Assembly: GCA_009746045.1 (NCBI GenBank)
Contig: RPFO01000702.1
Location: 1,306,001-1,370,000, forward strand
DNA length: 64,000 nucleotides
DNA from: Mesostigma viride
Lineage: Eukaryota > Streptophyta > Mesostigmatophyceae > Mesostigmatales > Mesostigmataceae
Direction: 5' to 3'
Shown: positions 1 through 9,003 of the stretch, piece after piece
Position numbering within the stretch: position 1 is the first letter of the stretch
Layout of the letters: the number at the start of each line of letters is the position of its first letter
Notes under the pieces: model-generated
The model's input: only the letters and a program-made list of their open reading frames with translations
What the model was told of the DNA's origin: nothing
Databases searched by the model: none
Made by a program: the position numbers and the translations under genes

Positions 1-256
1 TAATTACCGGTACCCCATCTTTTGTTATTTCCTGCATTACGATGCCACTTTTTGCATCTCTTAAGCGTTCAAGGGTTTGCAGTGCTTCGGTAAATTTTCC
101 TTGTGATACGAGTGTTACTGCATCTCTCCGATATTGTCCTAAATCCTCTGGAGCAATAGTTGGACTTTTTGGGGTGGATTGTAAGAATTCTTGGATAACC
201 CCAATAGTAGATTCTTTATCCGATTTAAACTTATCATAGAGAGTTGCCTTTGACAT
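1..256 (-). CDS. Hypothetical protein, 3' end beyond the window
   Basis: An open frame starts at ATG 254-256 and runs off the left edge, giving 85 visible residues that begin MSKATLYDKFKSDKEST. The visible part is hydrophilic and mostly helical. The stretch around residues 40-70 (QYRRDAVTLVSQGKFTEALQTLERLRDAK) has the A/G-K-F-x-E-A-L spacing seen in TPR helices, but a single partial match is not enough for a call. No signal peptide or membrane segment is visible. The upstream region separates it from the histidine-kinase gene by about 150 bp. I do not recognise the family. Confidence 0.55.
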   Translation of the reverse strand, partial: MSKATLYDKFKSDKESTIGVIQEFLQSTPKSPTIAPEDLGQYRRDAVTLVSQGKFTEALQTLERLRDAKSGIVMQEITKDGVPVI

Positions 257-403
257 ATTCACCCACAGATTTGAATTATACAGTTTTTAATACTTATCAT
301 TTATTACTGTAAGCTCATTAAACCCGCTAATTCAACTTAAAAACAAATTAAGCTTAAGAATCTTTATTAACTAACTGCTTTATTATTACAGTGAAGATGG
401 AAA

Positions 404-2077
404 TTACACCTTGCTTATATAAGGCAGGGTAAAGCTGATTGTAGTACCCATTCTTTTACTTTCGGCCTTGATCTTCCCGCCATGTACTTCAATAACCTTT
501 TTGCACACCGCAAGGCCTACTCCTCTTCCGCCGGCAAAACTTTCTGTCCTTGAACTAACTGTAAACTCCTCAAATACTTCGTCTAATTCACTTGGTGGTA
601 TCCCTATTCCCTCGTCACTAATGCTAAAGATTATCGTTTCATTATCATTATCCCGTTTGATGCTAATTGCAATAGTTCCGCTTTTGGCGTAATTGATACT
701 ATTGATGATCAGATTATCTATCGCCTGGCTTAGGTAGTATTTATCAATATTTAAGATGATGCCCTCTTCAATATCCAGCTGCCAGTTTCGTGTTCTGGTC
801 TCCGGTCCTTCTCGCCAGTAAATAGTACTTTCTTCCTCATTCTCATATAGCTTGCGGCAAAGTGCAACCCTATCCTCTACTAGCTGGCTAAAATCCGTCT
901 CTGCTAGTTTTAAGTCATAACTTGGTTTATTTAATTTTGAGAGACTTGATATATTCGAATCAAATACCTCAAGACGAAGCGAGCTATCTAGTATCGTTTT
1001 AGCTGCTACTTTTCGCTGCTCATCATTTAACTTATCATAATCCTGAACCAGTACCTGAGCCATGCTCGATATCCCCGTCATCGGAGCGTGATATTCATGC
1101 GTTATATTGCGAATAAAACGGCCTTTTAATGCTTCTGCTTCCCTGGTCTGCTCCTTGTACATGTTTATCCGGCCACTTAGATGCTCGTTCTTTTCTTCAG
1201 TTAGCTCCTGATGCTCTTGTTTGGGTTTGAAAAACATTAATAATACCGCTCCGGCAAGTATTATCACATATATGGATACAAACTCAGGTGAACCCACTGT
1301 AAAATCAATTTCATTTATTCCAGCATAATATTTATATAGCTCTAAACCAAAGTAAAACCCTACTATGCTCATCCCTATCCCTAGCCGCCAACCGGTTAGA
1401 ATCGTCGCTATTAATATATTCAGTACAAACAAGGCAAATTGTAACTGGCCAAATTTATTGACCATCACGAAGAAAACAGCAAATACAATCAACATATAGA
1501 AAATTACTATGTGCCACGCTACCTGCACTATAATCTCATGCTTTATCCTTGGCGGCCAAATCGGATACATCGCCATTACCACCCCTGTAACCATCATGAT
1601 CTGATAAACAACTACAATCACCTCGCTTTGATCGCCTACAAGCTCTAACCTGGTCGAATACATGGTGCTAAAACCATATATTATAAAGTAGATCCCAAGC
1701 CACATGTAATTAAGCTCATCTTTTGGAGCTCTCTCCTTACAAAACTCAATAAAGCTAAAAGCGTGAATATTTCTTACCAAAGCTGATATCATCCGGTTAT
1801 TTTCCTTCTTGCTCTTTTCCAAATAGCTATAATCCTTAATCCCTACCCAGCCCCCTGCCTGCTTAAATATATAATGAAAGCCAAAAAGAACTATCATATT
1901 GACGAGCATTCCTATCAATATAGTATCAGCTTTCACCTCAAAAATATTGCCAACTAACACAACAAAAAAACCTGCCACCATTGCTGCCGACACTGACTTT
2001 TTTGTGCTACGAAAACCAAAAATGGCTAGTAATAAGGGCACAGTTACAATTGGTAAATAAAAACTTGCTGAAGTCAT
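404..2077 (-). CDS. Sensor histidine kinase, 3' part of a frameshifted symporter-kinase gene
   Basis: The 557-residue product starts with about 90 residues that look like the last three membrane helices of a sodium:solute symporter, not a kinase N-terminus. Five more hydrophobic segments follow (about residues 125-290), then a coiled linker and a kinase core: H-box NITHEYHAP near residue 330, N-box DNLIINSINYA, G1 box DEGIGIP and G2 box GGRGVGLAVCKK. This order (symporter, dimerisation/phosphoacceptor domain, ATPase domain) is that of CbrA-type sensors, which join an SSS transporter to a kinase in one chain. The 5' gene at 2007-3224 supplies the missing transporter part and overlaps this frame by 71 bp. 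I infer that the two were one gene, separated by a small indel near 2080-2100. The apparent start ATG at 2077 is then internal. Partner regulator and ligand are unknown. Confidence 0.85.
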   Translation of the reverse strand: MTSASFYLPIVTVPLLLAIFGFRSTKKSVSAAMVAGFFVVLVGNIFEVKADTILIGMLVNMIVLFGFHYIFKQAGGWVGIKDYSYLEKSKKENNRMISALVRNIHAFSFIEFCKERAPKDELNYMWLGIYFIIYGFSTMYSTRLELVGDQSEVIVVVYQIMMVTGVVMAMYPIWPPRIKHEIIVQVAWHIVIFYMLIVFAVFFVMVNKFGQLQFALFVLNILIATILTGWRLGIGMSIVGFYFGLELYKYYAGINEIDFTVGSPEFVSIYVIILAGAVLLMFFKPKQEHQELTEEKNEHLSGRINMYKEQTREAEALKGRFIRNITHEYHAPMTGISSMAQVLVQDYDKLNDEQRKVAAKTILDSSLRLEVFDSNISSLSKLNKPSYDLKLAETDFSQLVEDRVALCRKLYENEEESTIYWREGPETRTRNWQLDIEEGIILNIDKYYLSQAIDNLIINSINYAKSGTIAISIKRDNDNETIIFSISDEGIGIPPSELDEVFEEFTVSSRTESFAGGRGVGLAVCKKVIEVHGGKIKAESKRMGTTISFTLPYISKV

Positions 2078-3224
2078 TACTAATACTAAGCAAATCAGTT
2101 TTTATAATTGCCAGATAGGTAGCAAAAATACCTAATACTAAAGAGAATAATTTAGATAAAACTAGTTCATTTATTTTTATGTTAAAAGTTTTTCCAATAT
2201 CATTGGCAAATAGTACTGCTGCGGCATTAATACGTGAATCCGCAGTAGACATGGCCATAGCCGCTATCCCTATTATCATTAAGCCTTTTAAGCCTACAAA
2301 AGTATAGTTATCTACTAAATAATTAACTACTTGATTATGTTGCAGTCCTGGTTCTAGAAGTGTAAGCAAAAATGGAATCCAGCATATGGAAAGAGTTACC
2401 AAACCAAACAAAATTGCCGCAATAAACCAGGCCTTTCTTGCTTGGTAAATATCACGTCCCATAGAAATCCTTTGAAAAGAGGTAGGATCTGTAGAAGGCA
2501 TAATAAAATAAAGAATTAATGGTATCATGTCCCATAATTTGGGGTTACCAATATCCAATACTTTTTTATAATCAAAATTAGAATTTTCTATTATTTCACT
2601 AAACGCAATATTGTTATTGTAAATATGATTCCATAGAACCACTCCTATCAACGGAACAACAAAACCAAAAGTAATAAATTGTATTACATCAGTATAAGTT
2701 ACAGCTCTAATACCACCAAAAGAAGAATATACCACAACAATTGCTGATGCTAAAAGGATTGCATAAGTAGAATCCATTCCTAAGAAATAATTAAATATAT
2801 TGCCAAATACCTTAAACTGTACGGCAATTCCTCCTACCATTTTAAGGATACCACAAATCGCTGTTATCAATCGTATTTCTTTACCATAGATATCACCCAT
2901 TGCTTCTGCTACCGAAACATTCCCCAAAAACTCTCCCATTCTAGGTATCAGGAAGTAAACTGTAATAAACATTTGAATAATTATAAAAACAGTAGGAATA
3001 AGATAATACAAACCATCAGAATAGGTTTTTGTAAGAATTATAAAAAATCCACTGCCCGTAACACAAGTTGCAACTATAGTAGAAACTAGAGCCCCTGTAG
3101 AAAAATTTCTGCCGCCTAAGGAATAGTCACTAATCGTTTTTACTTCCCGGCCGTAAGCAAGCCCCACAACAAGGTTGGTAACCAAAAACGCTATAAAAAT
3201 AATTATATCAATATCGAGACTCAT
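2007..3224 (-). CDS. Sodium:solute symporter (SSS) domain, 5' part of a frameshifted symporter-kinase gene
   Basis: The 405-residue protein is hydrophobic throughout with about ten membrane helices. It carries SSS-family features: an N-terminal helix followed by YSLGGRNFS, the segment SSFGGIRAVTYTDVIQF, and PSTDPTSFQRISMGRD. The last part, about residues 385-405, reads as random polar sequence (DFSKFLFTNCNCALITSHF). Switching frame just before it gives LVLVMTSASFYLPIVTVPL, which continues a normal SSS helix. The true protein therefore most likely continued into the kinase at 404-2077, giving about 940 residues, the usual size for CbrA-like sensor transporters. Whether the break is real, a sequencing error or a programmed shift cannot be told from one sequence; no obvious slippery heptamer is present at the junction. 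Confidence 0.82.
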   Translation of the reverse strand: MSLDIDIIIFIAFLVTNLVVGLAYGREVKTISDYSLGGRNFSTGALVSTIVATCVTGSGFFIILTKTYSDGLYYLIPTVFIIIQMFITVYFLIPRMGEFLGNVSVAEAMGDIYGKEIRLITAICGILKMVGGIAVQFKVFGNIFNYFLGMDSTYAILLASAIVVVYSSFGGIRAVTYTDVIQFITFGFVVPLIGVVLWNHIYNNNIAFSEIIENSNFDYKKVLDIGNPKLWDMIPLILYFIMPSTDPTSFQRISMGRDIYQARKAWFIAAILFGLVTLSICWIPFLLTLLEPGLQHNQVVNYLVDNYTFVGLKGLMIIGIAAMAMSTADSRINAAAVLFANDIGKTFNIKINELVLSKLFSLVLGIFATYLAIIKTDLLSISNDFSKFLFTNCNCALITSHFWFS

Positions 3225-3453
3225 ATTTTAACTAAGAATCAACCTTTTTAAACATACTAAAAGTTATATTACATTCCTATAATACTCAATCTAGTATATA
3301 TTGAGGGATAAAAAAATAAATATAAATTTTGCATATTTTTAAATTAATAGCTGAGGTAAAATAACTTGAATCCAATCAAGTCTCTGTAAATTTAGAACTT
3401 CTGCGTTTAAAATTAAAGGCTTGTTATCAACCGCCACATAGCGACACTTGCTT

Positions 3454-3837
3454 TTAATCCTTTACCATTGTCAAGTATTTAGCAGGCCCTTTTTTGTAAC
3501 GCCATTTACTAGGTTTTCTAAAACTTTTAGCACTAGCTAGGATTTTGGTTTGGTCTAATTTTTCTTCTAATAGAGGATCTTTAGTTATTTGGGTTACTTT
3601 AGGTTTTTCTAAAGTTAAATATTTATGAGCAAGTTTTTGAATCCTTTCAGGTGAACCAAGATATGCCAATTCAGCCTTAAGAATCCGGATAGCATCTTCT
3701 TCGTTTCGAACCTGTTTTTTTACTTCTTCAAGTTCTAGCCTTAAAGTTACGACACTGTCTTTGATAGTAAAAAGGCCATATATAGTTAGCAAACATAAAA
3801 TTATGGCTATGTAGCTTATAACTTTATATAAACTCAT
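3454..3837 (-). CDS. ftsL: FtsL-like cell division protein
   Basis: This is a 127-residue protein with a short cytoplasmic start, one membrane helix (about residues 6-25, ISYIAIILCLLTIYGLF) and a periplasmic coiled coil (about 30-60). The segment LGSPERIQKLAHKYLTLEKP follows and is typical of the end of the FtsL zipper. FtsL works with FtsB and FtsQ to activate septal peptidoglycan synthesis. Identification rests on size, topology and position: its ATG overlaps the stop of rsmH by 4 bp (3834-3837), as in dcw clusters. Unlike the classical cluster it is not followed by ftsI or mur genes here. FtsL sequences diverge fast, so the family call leans on context. Confidence 0.8.
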   Translation of the reverse strand: MSLYKVISYIAIILCLLTIYGLFTIKDSVVTLRLELEEVKKQVRNEEDAIRILKAELAYLGSPERIQKLAHKYLTLEKPKVTQITKDPLLEEKLDQTKILASAKSFRKPSKWRYKKGPAKYLTMVKD

Positions 3838-4793
3838 CTTATACCCCCAATTTTTTGAGCAACTCTAAGACGGGCAGATCTTGATCTATGATTTTCCCTA
3901 ATTTCATGACTGGTCGGTAATATCGGTTTTTTTGAAATTATTTTTAGCCATTTGCTCTCATCGTAATTTTCTGGCTCGGGGGCGTATTTTGATCTGGCAA
4001 CTTTTTTTAATGAGTAATTCTTAAAAAAAGATTTTACAATGCTATCTTCAAGTGAATGGAAGGATACGATAAGAATTTTTGCTTCCGGATTTAGAATATC
4101 TTTTAGGTTACTTAAAAAGTTTTCAATGTTCTCAAGCTCTTTATTGATATAAATTCTTATTGCTTGGAATGTTTTAGTTGCCGGATCGATTTTGCTTTTC
4201 CGGTAATGCATGGATTTACGGATAATCTCAGCTAATCTAACTGTAGTGGTAATTGGTTCTTTTTGACGTTCCTGAACTATCATTTTTGCAATTTGCCTAG
4301 ATTGTACTTCCTCTCCATATTTGTAAATCACTTCAGCCATTTCTTCTTCTGAAGCACTTGCTATAAAATCTGCAGCACTGTAACCACTACTGCTCATGCG
4401 CATATCTAAATTACCATCACGCATGAAAGAAAACCCCCTTTCCTTTTCATCAAGCTGCATGGAAGAAACACCTAAATCTACTACTACTCCGTCGTACCTC
4501 TCCCCTCTTGAAAGTTCTTTTATATTAGCAAAATTTCCTTGAATAAATTCAAACCTTTCCTTGTATTTAGTACAAAGTTTTTCTGCATATTTGTAAACAG
4601 TTGGATCTTGATCAAGAGCCTTAACAAAGCAATTAGCAGTATCTAATATTGCTTTCGTATATCCCCCGGCACCGAAAGTACAATCGAGGTATTTTTTACC
4701 ATGCTGTGGCTGCAAATTTTCAATAATTTCTGAAAGCAACACTGGATAATGAGGACTAGACAAAGTATTTTCTCCTAATGAAAGGTTATTCAT
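3834..4793 (-). CDS. rsmH: 16S rRNA (cytosine1402-N4)-methyltransferase RsmH (MraW)
   Basis: The enzyme transfers a methyl group from SAM to N4 of C1402 in the ribosomal P site of 16S rRNA. The 319-residue product has the family length. It shows the opening HYPVLLSEII, the SAM-binding loop LDCTFGAGGYTKAIL, DGVVVDLGVSSMQLDEKERGF, and the C-terminal LIVSFHSLEDSIVKSFF with HEIRENHRSRSARLRVA. It overlaps mraZ upstream (4790-4793) and ftsL downstream by 4 bp each, so the three are translationally coupled and should share the promoter before mraZ. Confidence 0.97.
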   Translation of the reverse strand: MNNLSLGENTLSSPHYPVLLSEIIENLQPQHGKKYLDCTFGAGGYTKAILDTANCFVKALDQDPTVYKYAEKLCTKYKERFEFIQGNFANIKELSRGERYDGVVVDLGVSSMQLDEKERGFSFMRDGNLDMRMSSSGYSAADFIASASEEEMAEVIYKYGEEVQSRQIAKMIVQERQKEPITTTVRLAEIIRKSMHYRKSKIDPATKTFQAIRIYINKELENIENFLSNLKDILNPEAKILIVSFHSLEDSIVKSFFKNYSLKKVARSKYAPEPENYDESKWLKIISKKPILPTSHEIRENHRSRSARLRVAQKIGGIR

Positions 4794-5257
4794 GCCCCTA
4801 CTCCCGAATTTTCTTGGTTCTTCAGTATAAATCTATTGCTTTGAGCTACCGCTTTGGCAGTTTTTAAATGAGCATCAAAAGCAAACGGATCCCAGACCTC
4901 GAAAACTAATCCTTTACCCACAAAAACGGCCTGCTCGGTAATTCCTACCTGCTGCATTAAATGAGCCGGAATAATAACTCTCCCTTCATTATCGAACTGT
5001 AATTGGATAGACTCTCCCATTACGATCGTTTCAAAAGCATCCCTTTCCTCAGAATATGGATCTAACTTCTGGATTATTCCGTATATTTCCTGAAGACGAG
5101 CCATACTACAGGCCTCAATACAATTATTTTTAAAGGAAGGGTAAATGATAATACCGTTAAATTTATCTTCAGATAACACCGATCTAAATGCAGAAGGAAT
5201 AGATACTCTCCCCTTTTTGTCAATTTTGTTTTGATACTTTGAAAGAAAAATATTCAT
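4790..5257 (-). CDS. mraZ: Transcriptional regulator MraZ
   Basis: The 155-residue protein has two SpoVT/AbrB-type DNA-binding halves: KIDKKGRVSIPSAFR near residues 12-27 and LQFDNEGRVIIPAHL near 85-100. MraZ proteins form ring oligomers that bind short direct repeats in front of their own gene and repress the division cluster. Such repeats are present just upstream (5305-5338). The gene heads the mraZ-rsmH-ftsL operon. The ATG at 5257 is the only sensible start and gives the family N-terminus (MNIFLSKYQNKIDKKGR). Confidence 0.96.
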   Translation of the reverse strand: MNIFLSKYQNKIDKKGRVSIPSAFRSVLSEDKFNGIIIYPSFKNNCIEACSMARLQEIYGIIQKLDPYSEERDAFETIVMGESIQLQFDNEGRVIIPAHLMQQVGITEQAVFVGKGLVFEVWDPFAFDAHLKTAKAVAQSNRFILKNQENSGVGA

Positions 5258-5304
5258 TTTACCTATACAAAAATCTCACCTACCAACAAAGGCTAACACA
5301 AAAT

Positions 5305-5376
5305 TGGTAAAAAATGGGTTAACATGGGTATTTATGGAATAATTTGGAAAATAAACTTATATTTTTGCTTCGTCAA
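5305..5376 (-). promoter_or_regulatory. mraZ promoter with four MraZ-type operator boxes
   Basis: Read on the minus strand, a -35 TTGACG (5371-5376) and a -10 TATTTT (5348-5353) are 17 bp apart and point at mraZ. Just downstream, over and after the expected start of transcription, lie boxes TGGT (5305), TGGG (5315), TGGG (5325) and TGGA (5335) on the plus strand, each exactly 10 bp from the next. MraZ of E. coli is known to bind TGGGN direct repeats with 5-nt spacers, the same period. A perfect inverted repeat AAGTGAT-6-ATCACTT (5375-5394) overlaps the -35. The arrangement fits autorepression. Confidence 0.7.
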
Positions 5377-5569
5377 GTGATATTTGCATCACTTAATAAT
5401 AAATTATAAGAATTATTTAATTTTTATAGAAATATAAGGTAAATAGTTTTTTAACTTTAAAAAACTATTTCTTATATTGATAATTTTAAGGGTAAATTAA
5501 TAAAAACCATGATATAGTCACTACTACTGATAAAAATCTTAATTAAATTTCGCTCGGGGGAGAATAGTT

Positions 5570-6496
5570 ATGGAAATATTGCTGCTAATTTTTGGGGTAC
5601 TTGCCATCATATTGCTAGTTAAAATGATCAAGATTGTTCCTCAACAGGAAGCGTGGGTACTGGAAAATTTAGGTAAATTTGATCGAGTACTTGAACCGGG
5701 CTTAACTATTATAATTCCTATAGTTCAAAACATCGCCTATAAACACACATTAAAAGAACAAGCAATCGATGTTCATGCCCAGACAGCAATCTCGCAGGAT
5801 AACGTTACCCTTTCAATTGACGGGGTTTTATACGTAAAAATCGTTGATCCGGTTGCAGCATCATATGGGGTAAGTAATCCATATTACGCCATATCACAAC
5901 TTGCTCAAACTACGATGCGCTCAGAAATAGGGAAATTAAAGCTGGATAAAACTTTTGAAGAAAGAGAAACTTTAAATCATGCAATCGTTACTTCTATAAA
6001 TCTTGCTGCCGTTAACTGGGGTATCCAATGTATGAGATATGAAATTAAGGATATACAACCTCCTAAATCGATTTTACAAGCCATGGAATTGCAAGTAGCA
6101 GCTGAACGCCAAAAAAGAGCAAAAATCCTAGAATCTGAAGGCCATAGACAAGCTCAGATCAACATTTCCGAGGGCGAGAAAGCTCAAGTTGTTCTTACCT
6201 CAGAAGCGGCTTATACTGATCAAATTAACAGAGCGAAAGGTGAAGCAGAAGCTATCTTATTTGTAGCCGAAGCTACTGCCAAATCTATAGAAGTGGTAGC
6301 AAGTTCCATTAAAAAAGATGGAGGATCAGAAGCTGTTTCTTTAAAGGTTGCTCAGCAATACGTAGAGTCTTTTGCTCATCTAGCTAAAGAATCAAATACA
6401 GTAATCTTGCCTGCAAACTTATCAAGTCCTAGCGGTTTTATTACTGAGGCTATGACAATTTACGATAAATTAAAGAAAGGTAAAAATACGAATTAA
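5570..6496 (+). CDS. SPFH/stomatin-like membrane protein (QmcA family)
   Basis: The 308-residue product has one N-terminal membrane anchor (about residues 2-20), then a band-7/SPFH domain. The domain opens with VPQQEAWVLENLGKFDRVLEPGL and contains TLKEQAIDVHAQTAISQDNV. A long charged coiled coil (about 195-260, ELQVAAERQKRAKILESEG) and a short C-terminal tail complete it. Such proteins form oligomeric scaffolds in membrane microdomains and are linked to proteolysis and membrane quality control; the exact role here is inferred. The strong ribosome site GGGGGAG about 9 nt before ATG 5570 fixes the start. The usual NfeD partner is not adjacent. It converges on lon, with a shared terminator region. 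Confidence 0.9.
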   Translation: MEILLLIFGVLAIILLVKMIKIVPQQEAWVLENLGKFDRVLEPGLTIIIPIVQNIAYKHTLKEQAIDVHAQTAISQDNVTLSIDGVLYVKIVDPVAASYGVSNPYYAISQLAQTTMRSEIGKLKLDKTFEERETLNHAIVTSINLAAVNWGIQCMRYEIKDIQPPKSILQAMELQVAAERQKRAKILESEGHRQAQINISEGEKAQVVLTSEAAYTDQINRAKGEAEAILFVAEATAKSIEVVASSIKKDGGSEAVSLKVAQQYVESFAHLAKESNTVILPANLSSPSGFITEAMTIYDKLKKGKNTN

Positions 6497-6528
6497 CATA
6501 CACCAAGATTTTGACTTTATAACCTTAA

Positions 6529-6555
6529 GCCCTTTTCTACACAAGGGCGTTTTTT
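6529..6555 (+). terminator. Rho-independent terminator of the SPFH gene
   Basis: GCCCTT (6529-6534) pairs with AAGGGC (6543-6548) around an 8-nt loop and is followed by G and six T. It lies inside the 3' end of the convergent lon gene, so the last codons of lon also encode the hairpin. Confidence 0.75.
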
Positions 6556-8849
6556 AATACTTCTTCAATTTTTGCTACTGGAATAATCTCAAGGGTATTT
6601 TTAATATTCTCTGGTATTTCTTTCAAATCTTTTACATTATCAATAGGAATCAGAACGGTTTTAATTCCCCCTCTACTAGCGGCAAGTAATTTTTCTTTAA
6701 GCCCCCCAATAGGTAACACTTTCCCTCTTAAAGTAATTTCTCCGGTCATTGCAAGTGTTTTCTTAACAGGTTTTTTAGTCATGAGCGAAACAATAGTGGT
6801 GTATAGAGCAATACCAGCAGATGGTCCGTCTTTCGGGATTGCTCCTTCTGGAACGTGTATATGGATATCTACCTCCTTATAATCTTTTTCCTCAAGTCCA
6901 AGCTGTTTCGCTCTAGAAAGAAAGCAGCTATAAGCCGCATCCGCTGATTCTTTCATTACTTCACCAAGTTTGCCCGTAGCTTTTACTCCTCCTTTACCTG
7001 GAAAAGAAACTGCTTCAATAGTAAGCAAATCACCTCCGACTTCAGTATAAGCAAGACCTGTAGTACTCCCTATTTGATCTTCTTCTGCTGCTAAGCCGAA
7101 TCTGTATTTTTTAACACCGAGATATTCTTCCAAGTCTGACGGATTTATCGTTACTGATTTCAACTTTTTGTCTTTTAAAATTCTGGTCAGAACTTTTCGA
7201 GCTAATGCCCCAATTTCTCTTTCTAGAGCCCTAACACCTGCTTCTTTAGTATAATATCTGATTAATTCGAGAATAGTTTCATCGGGAATAATTAGCTCAT
7301 TAGGTTTCATCCCATGAAGCTTTAACTGCTTTTGTATTAAATGGTTTTTGGCTATTTGCAATTTCTCTTCTTCTATATACCCAGCGATATTAATAATTTC
7401 CATACGATCAAGTAAAGCTCTTGGTAAATCATAGGAATTTGCCGTAGCAATAAATACTATATTTGATAAATCATATTCTACTTCTAGATAGTGATCAGCA
7501 AAATGCGCATTTTGCTCAGGATCAAGTACTTCCAGTAAAGCTGAAGCAGGATCTCCTCTAAAATCAGCACTCATTTTATCAATTTCATCAAGCAAAAGCA
7601 CCGGGTTATCTACTTTCGTTTTCTTAATCAAGGTAATAATTTTACCCGGCATAGAACCAAGATAAGTCCTACGATGCCCCCTGATTTCAGCTTCATCTCT
7701 AACTCCTCCGAGAGCAAACTTACAGTACTTTCTACCCATTGCTTCAGCAATTGATTTTACCAAAGATGTTTTACCAACCCCAGGAGGACCTATAAAACAA
7801 AGTATTGGTCCTTTAATTTTGCGTGAACGTTTCAAAACAGATAGATATTCAACTATTCTTTCTTTTACTTTCTTAAGTCCGTAATGATCACGATTTAATA
7901 TCATCTCAGTCTTGTTTATATCGATCGTAGCCTTAGTAGTTTTTCCCCAGGGCATTGAAAGCAAAGTGTCGAGATAATTTCTAACTACCGATGATTCTGC
8001 CGACATCTGGTTCATCATCTTAAGTTTCTTTAGTTCTGCATTAGCTTTTTCTCTTGCTTCTTTAGAAAGTTTAAGATTTTTTATTTTTTTATCGAGGTCA
8101 AAAAAATCAGATCTTTCACTACCACCCTCCATCTCTTGTTGGATGGCCTTCATTTGCTCATTTAAGTAAAATTCCCTCTGAGTTTTTTCAATTTGTTTTT
8201 TTACTCTTTGCTGTATTAACTGCTCCGTATCAATTTGCATGGATTCTCGCGTGATAATTTCTAGAAGCATTTCTGCCCGTTTCAAAATATCTACCTGTTC
8301 AAGCAAACTTTGCTTAAGATCTAGCTTAATTTCTAAATGGGAAGCTATTAAGTTGGTGATATAGCTAGGATTTTTTTGTTGGTTAAGGATATTTAAAACT
8401 TCTAGATTTATTTTCTTATTACCCTTTGCATATTCTTGGAATTCTTCCATTATGTGTGCAGTAGCATTATTTAAAGCTTCCAGGTTATTCACTTCTGAAT
8501 CAGGAATGATTAAATAGTCAGCGACAAAAATCTCTTTATCTTCAATGTGCACTAATTTTACTCGGTTTGTTACCTCAACAAGAATTTTTGCATTATTATT
8601 CGGTAATTTAACCGTTTGGATAATTTTTGCTAATACTCCAATTTTAAATAAATCACTTGTACTTGGATCTTCAATATCTTGTTTTTTTTGAGTAGTTAGA
8701 AGAATATGCTGACCGTCTTCTATTTTTTTTGCAGCCAACAAAGCGTTTAATGACTTTTCCCTACCGATAAAAACTGGAGCAATGGTACCGGGGAAAATTA
8801 TTAAATCCCTCAGAGTTAATAATGGTAAAGTTTTCTTCTCATTGCTCAT
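6537..8849 (-). CDS. lon: ATP-dependent endopeptidase La (Lon)
   Basis: This 770-residue cytoplasmic AAA+ protease degrades misfolded and regulatory proteins. Domains in order are the N-terminal substrate-binding domain (LPLLTLRDLIIFPGTIAPVF), a helical linker, and the AAA+ module with Walker A GPPGVGKTS near residue 355 and Walker B VLLLDEIDKM. The protease domain follows, with the catalytic Ser in PKDGPSAGIALYT and the partner Lys downstream in GLKEKLLAA. Length is typical for the LonA family. A candidate promoter lies 55-83 bp upstream of the ATG. It is transcribed alone, divergent from the PLP enzyme and convergent with the SPFH gene. Confidence 0.98.
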   Translation of the reverse strand: MSNEKKTLPLLTLRDLIIFPGTIAPVFIGREKSLNALLAAKKIEDGQHILLTTQKKQDIEDPSTSDLFKIGVLAKIIQTVKLPNNNAKILVEVTNRVKLVHIEDKEIFVADYLIIPDSEVNNLEALNNATAHIMEEFQEYAKGNKKINLEVLNILNQQKNPSYITNLIASHLEIKLDLKQSLLEQVDILKRAEMLLEIITRESMQIDTEQLIQQRVKKQIEKTQREFYLNEQMKAIQQEMEGGSERSDFFDLDKKIKNLKLSKEAREKANAELKKLKMMNQMSAESSVVRNYLDTLLSMPWGKTTKATIDINKTEMILNRDHYGLKKVKERIVEYLSVLKRSRKIKGPILCFIGPPGVGKTSLVKSIAEAMGRKYCKFALGGVRDEAEIRGHRRTYLGSMPGKIITLIKKTKVDNPVLLLDEIDKMSADFRGDPASALLEVLDPEQNAHFADHYLEVEYDLSNIVFIATANSYDLPRALLDRMEIINIAGYIEEEKLQIAKNHLIQKQLKLHGMKPNELIIPDETILELIRYYTKEAGVRALEREIGALARKVLTRILKDKKLKSVTINPSDLEEYLGVKKYRFGLAAEEDQIGSTTGLAYTEVGGDLLTIEAVSFPGKGGVKATGKLGEVMKESADAAYSCFLSRAKQLGLEEKDYKEVDIHIHVPEGAIPKDGPSAGIALYTTIVSLMTKKPVKKTLAMTGEITLRGKVLPIGGLKEKLLAASRGGIKTVLIPIDNVKDLKEIPENIKNTLEIIPVAKIEEVLKNALV

Positions 8850-8903
8850 TATTTTGTTACCCTTTATAAAAAAAATTATGTATATATTTAATAGATTATA
8901 AGC

Positions 8904-8932
8904 TATATAATAGCAGCACTTAACAAAATCAA
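8904..8932 (-). promoter_or_regulatory. Candidate lon promoter
   Basis: On the minus strand TTGATT (8927-8932) and TATATA (8904-8909) are 17 bp apart, ending about 55 bp before the lon ATG. The -35 is preceded by C (CTTGAT), which also resembles the heat-shock sigma -35 CTTGAA, but no C-rich -10 is present. A short palindrome CGCTAA-atta-TTAGCG (8944-8959) lies just upstream. Confidence 0.5.
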
Positions 8933-9003
8933 GTAGCTGCTCTCGCTAAATTATTAGCGTAGCTTATTTAAGCGGAATATAAAAACTAAAAATAGGATTT
9001 CTA

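Noticed and set aside
42-239. 65-codon plus-strand frame at the left edge
   Set aside because: It is antisense to the better-supported minus-strand frame that continues out of the window.
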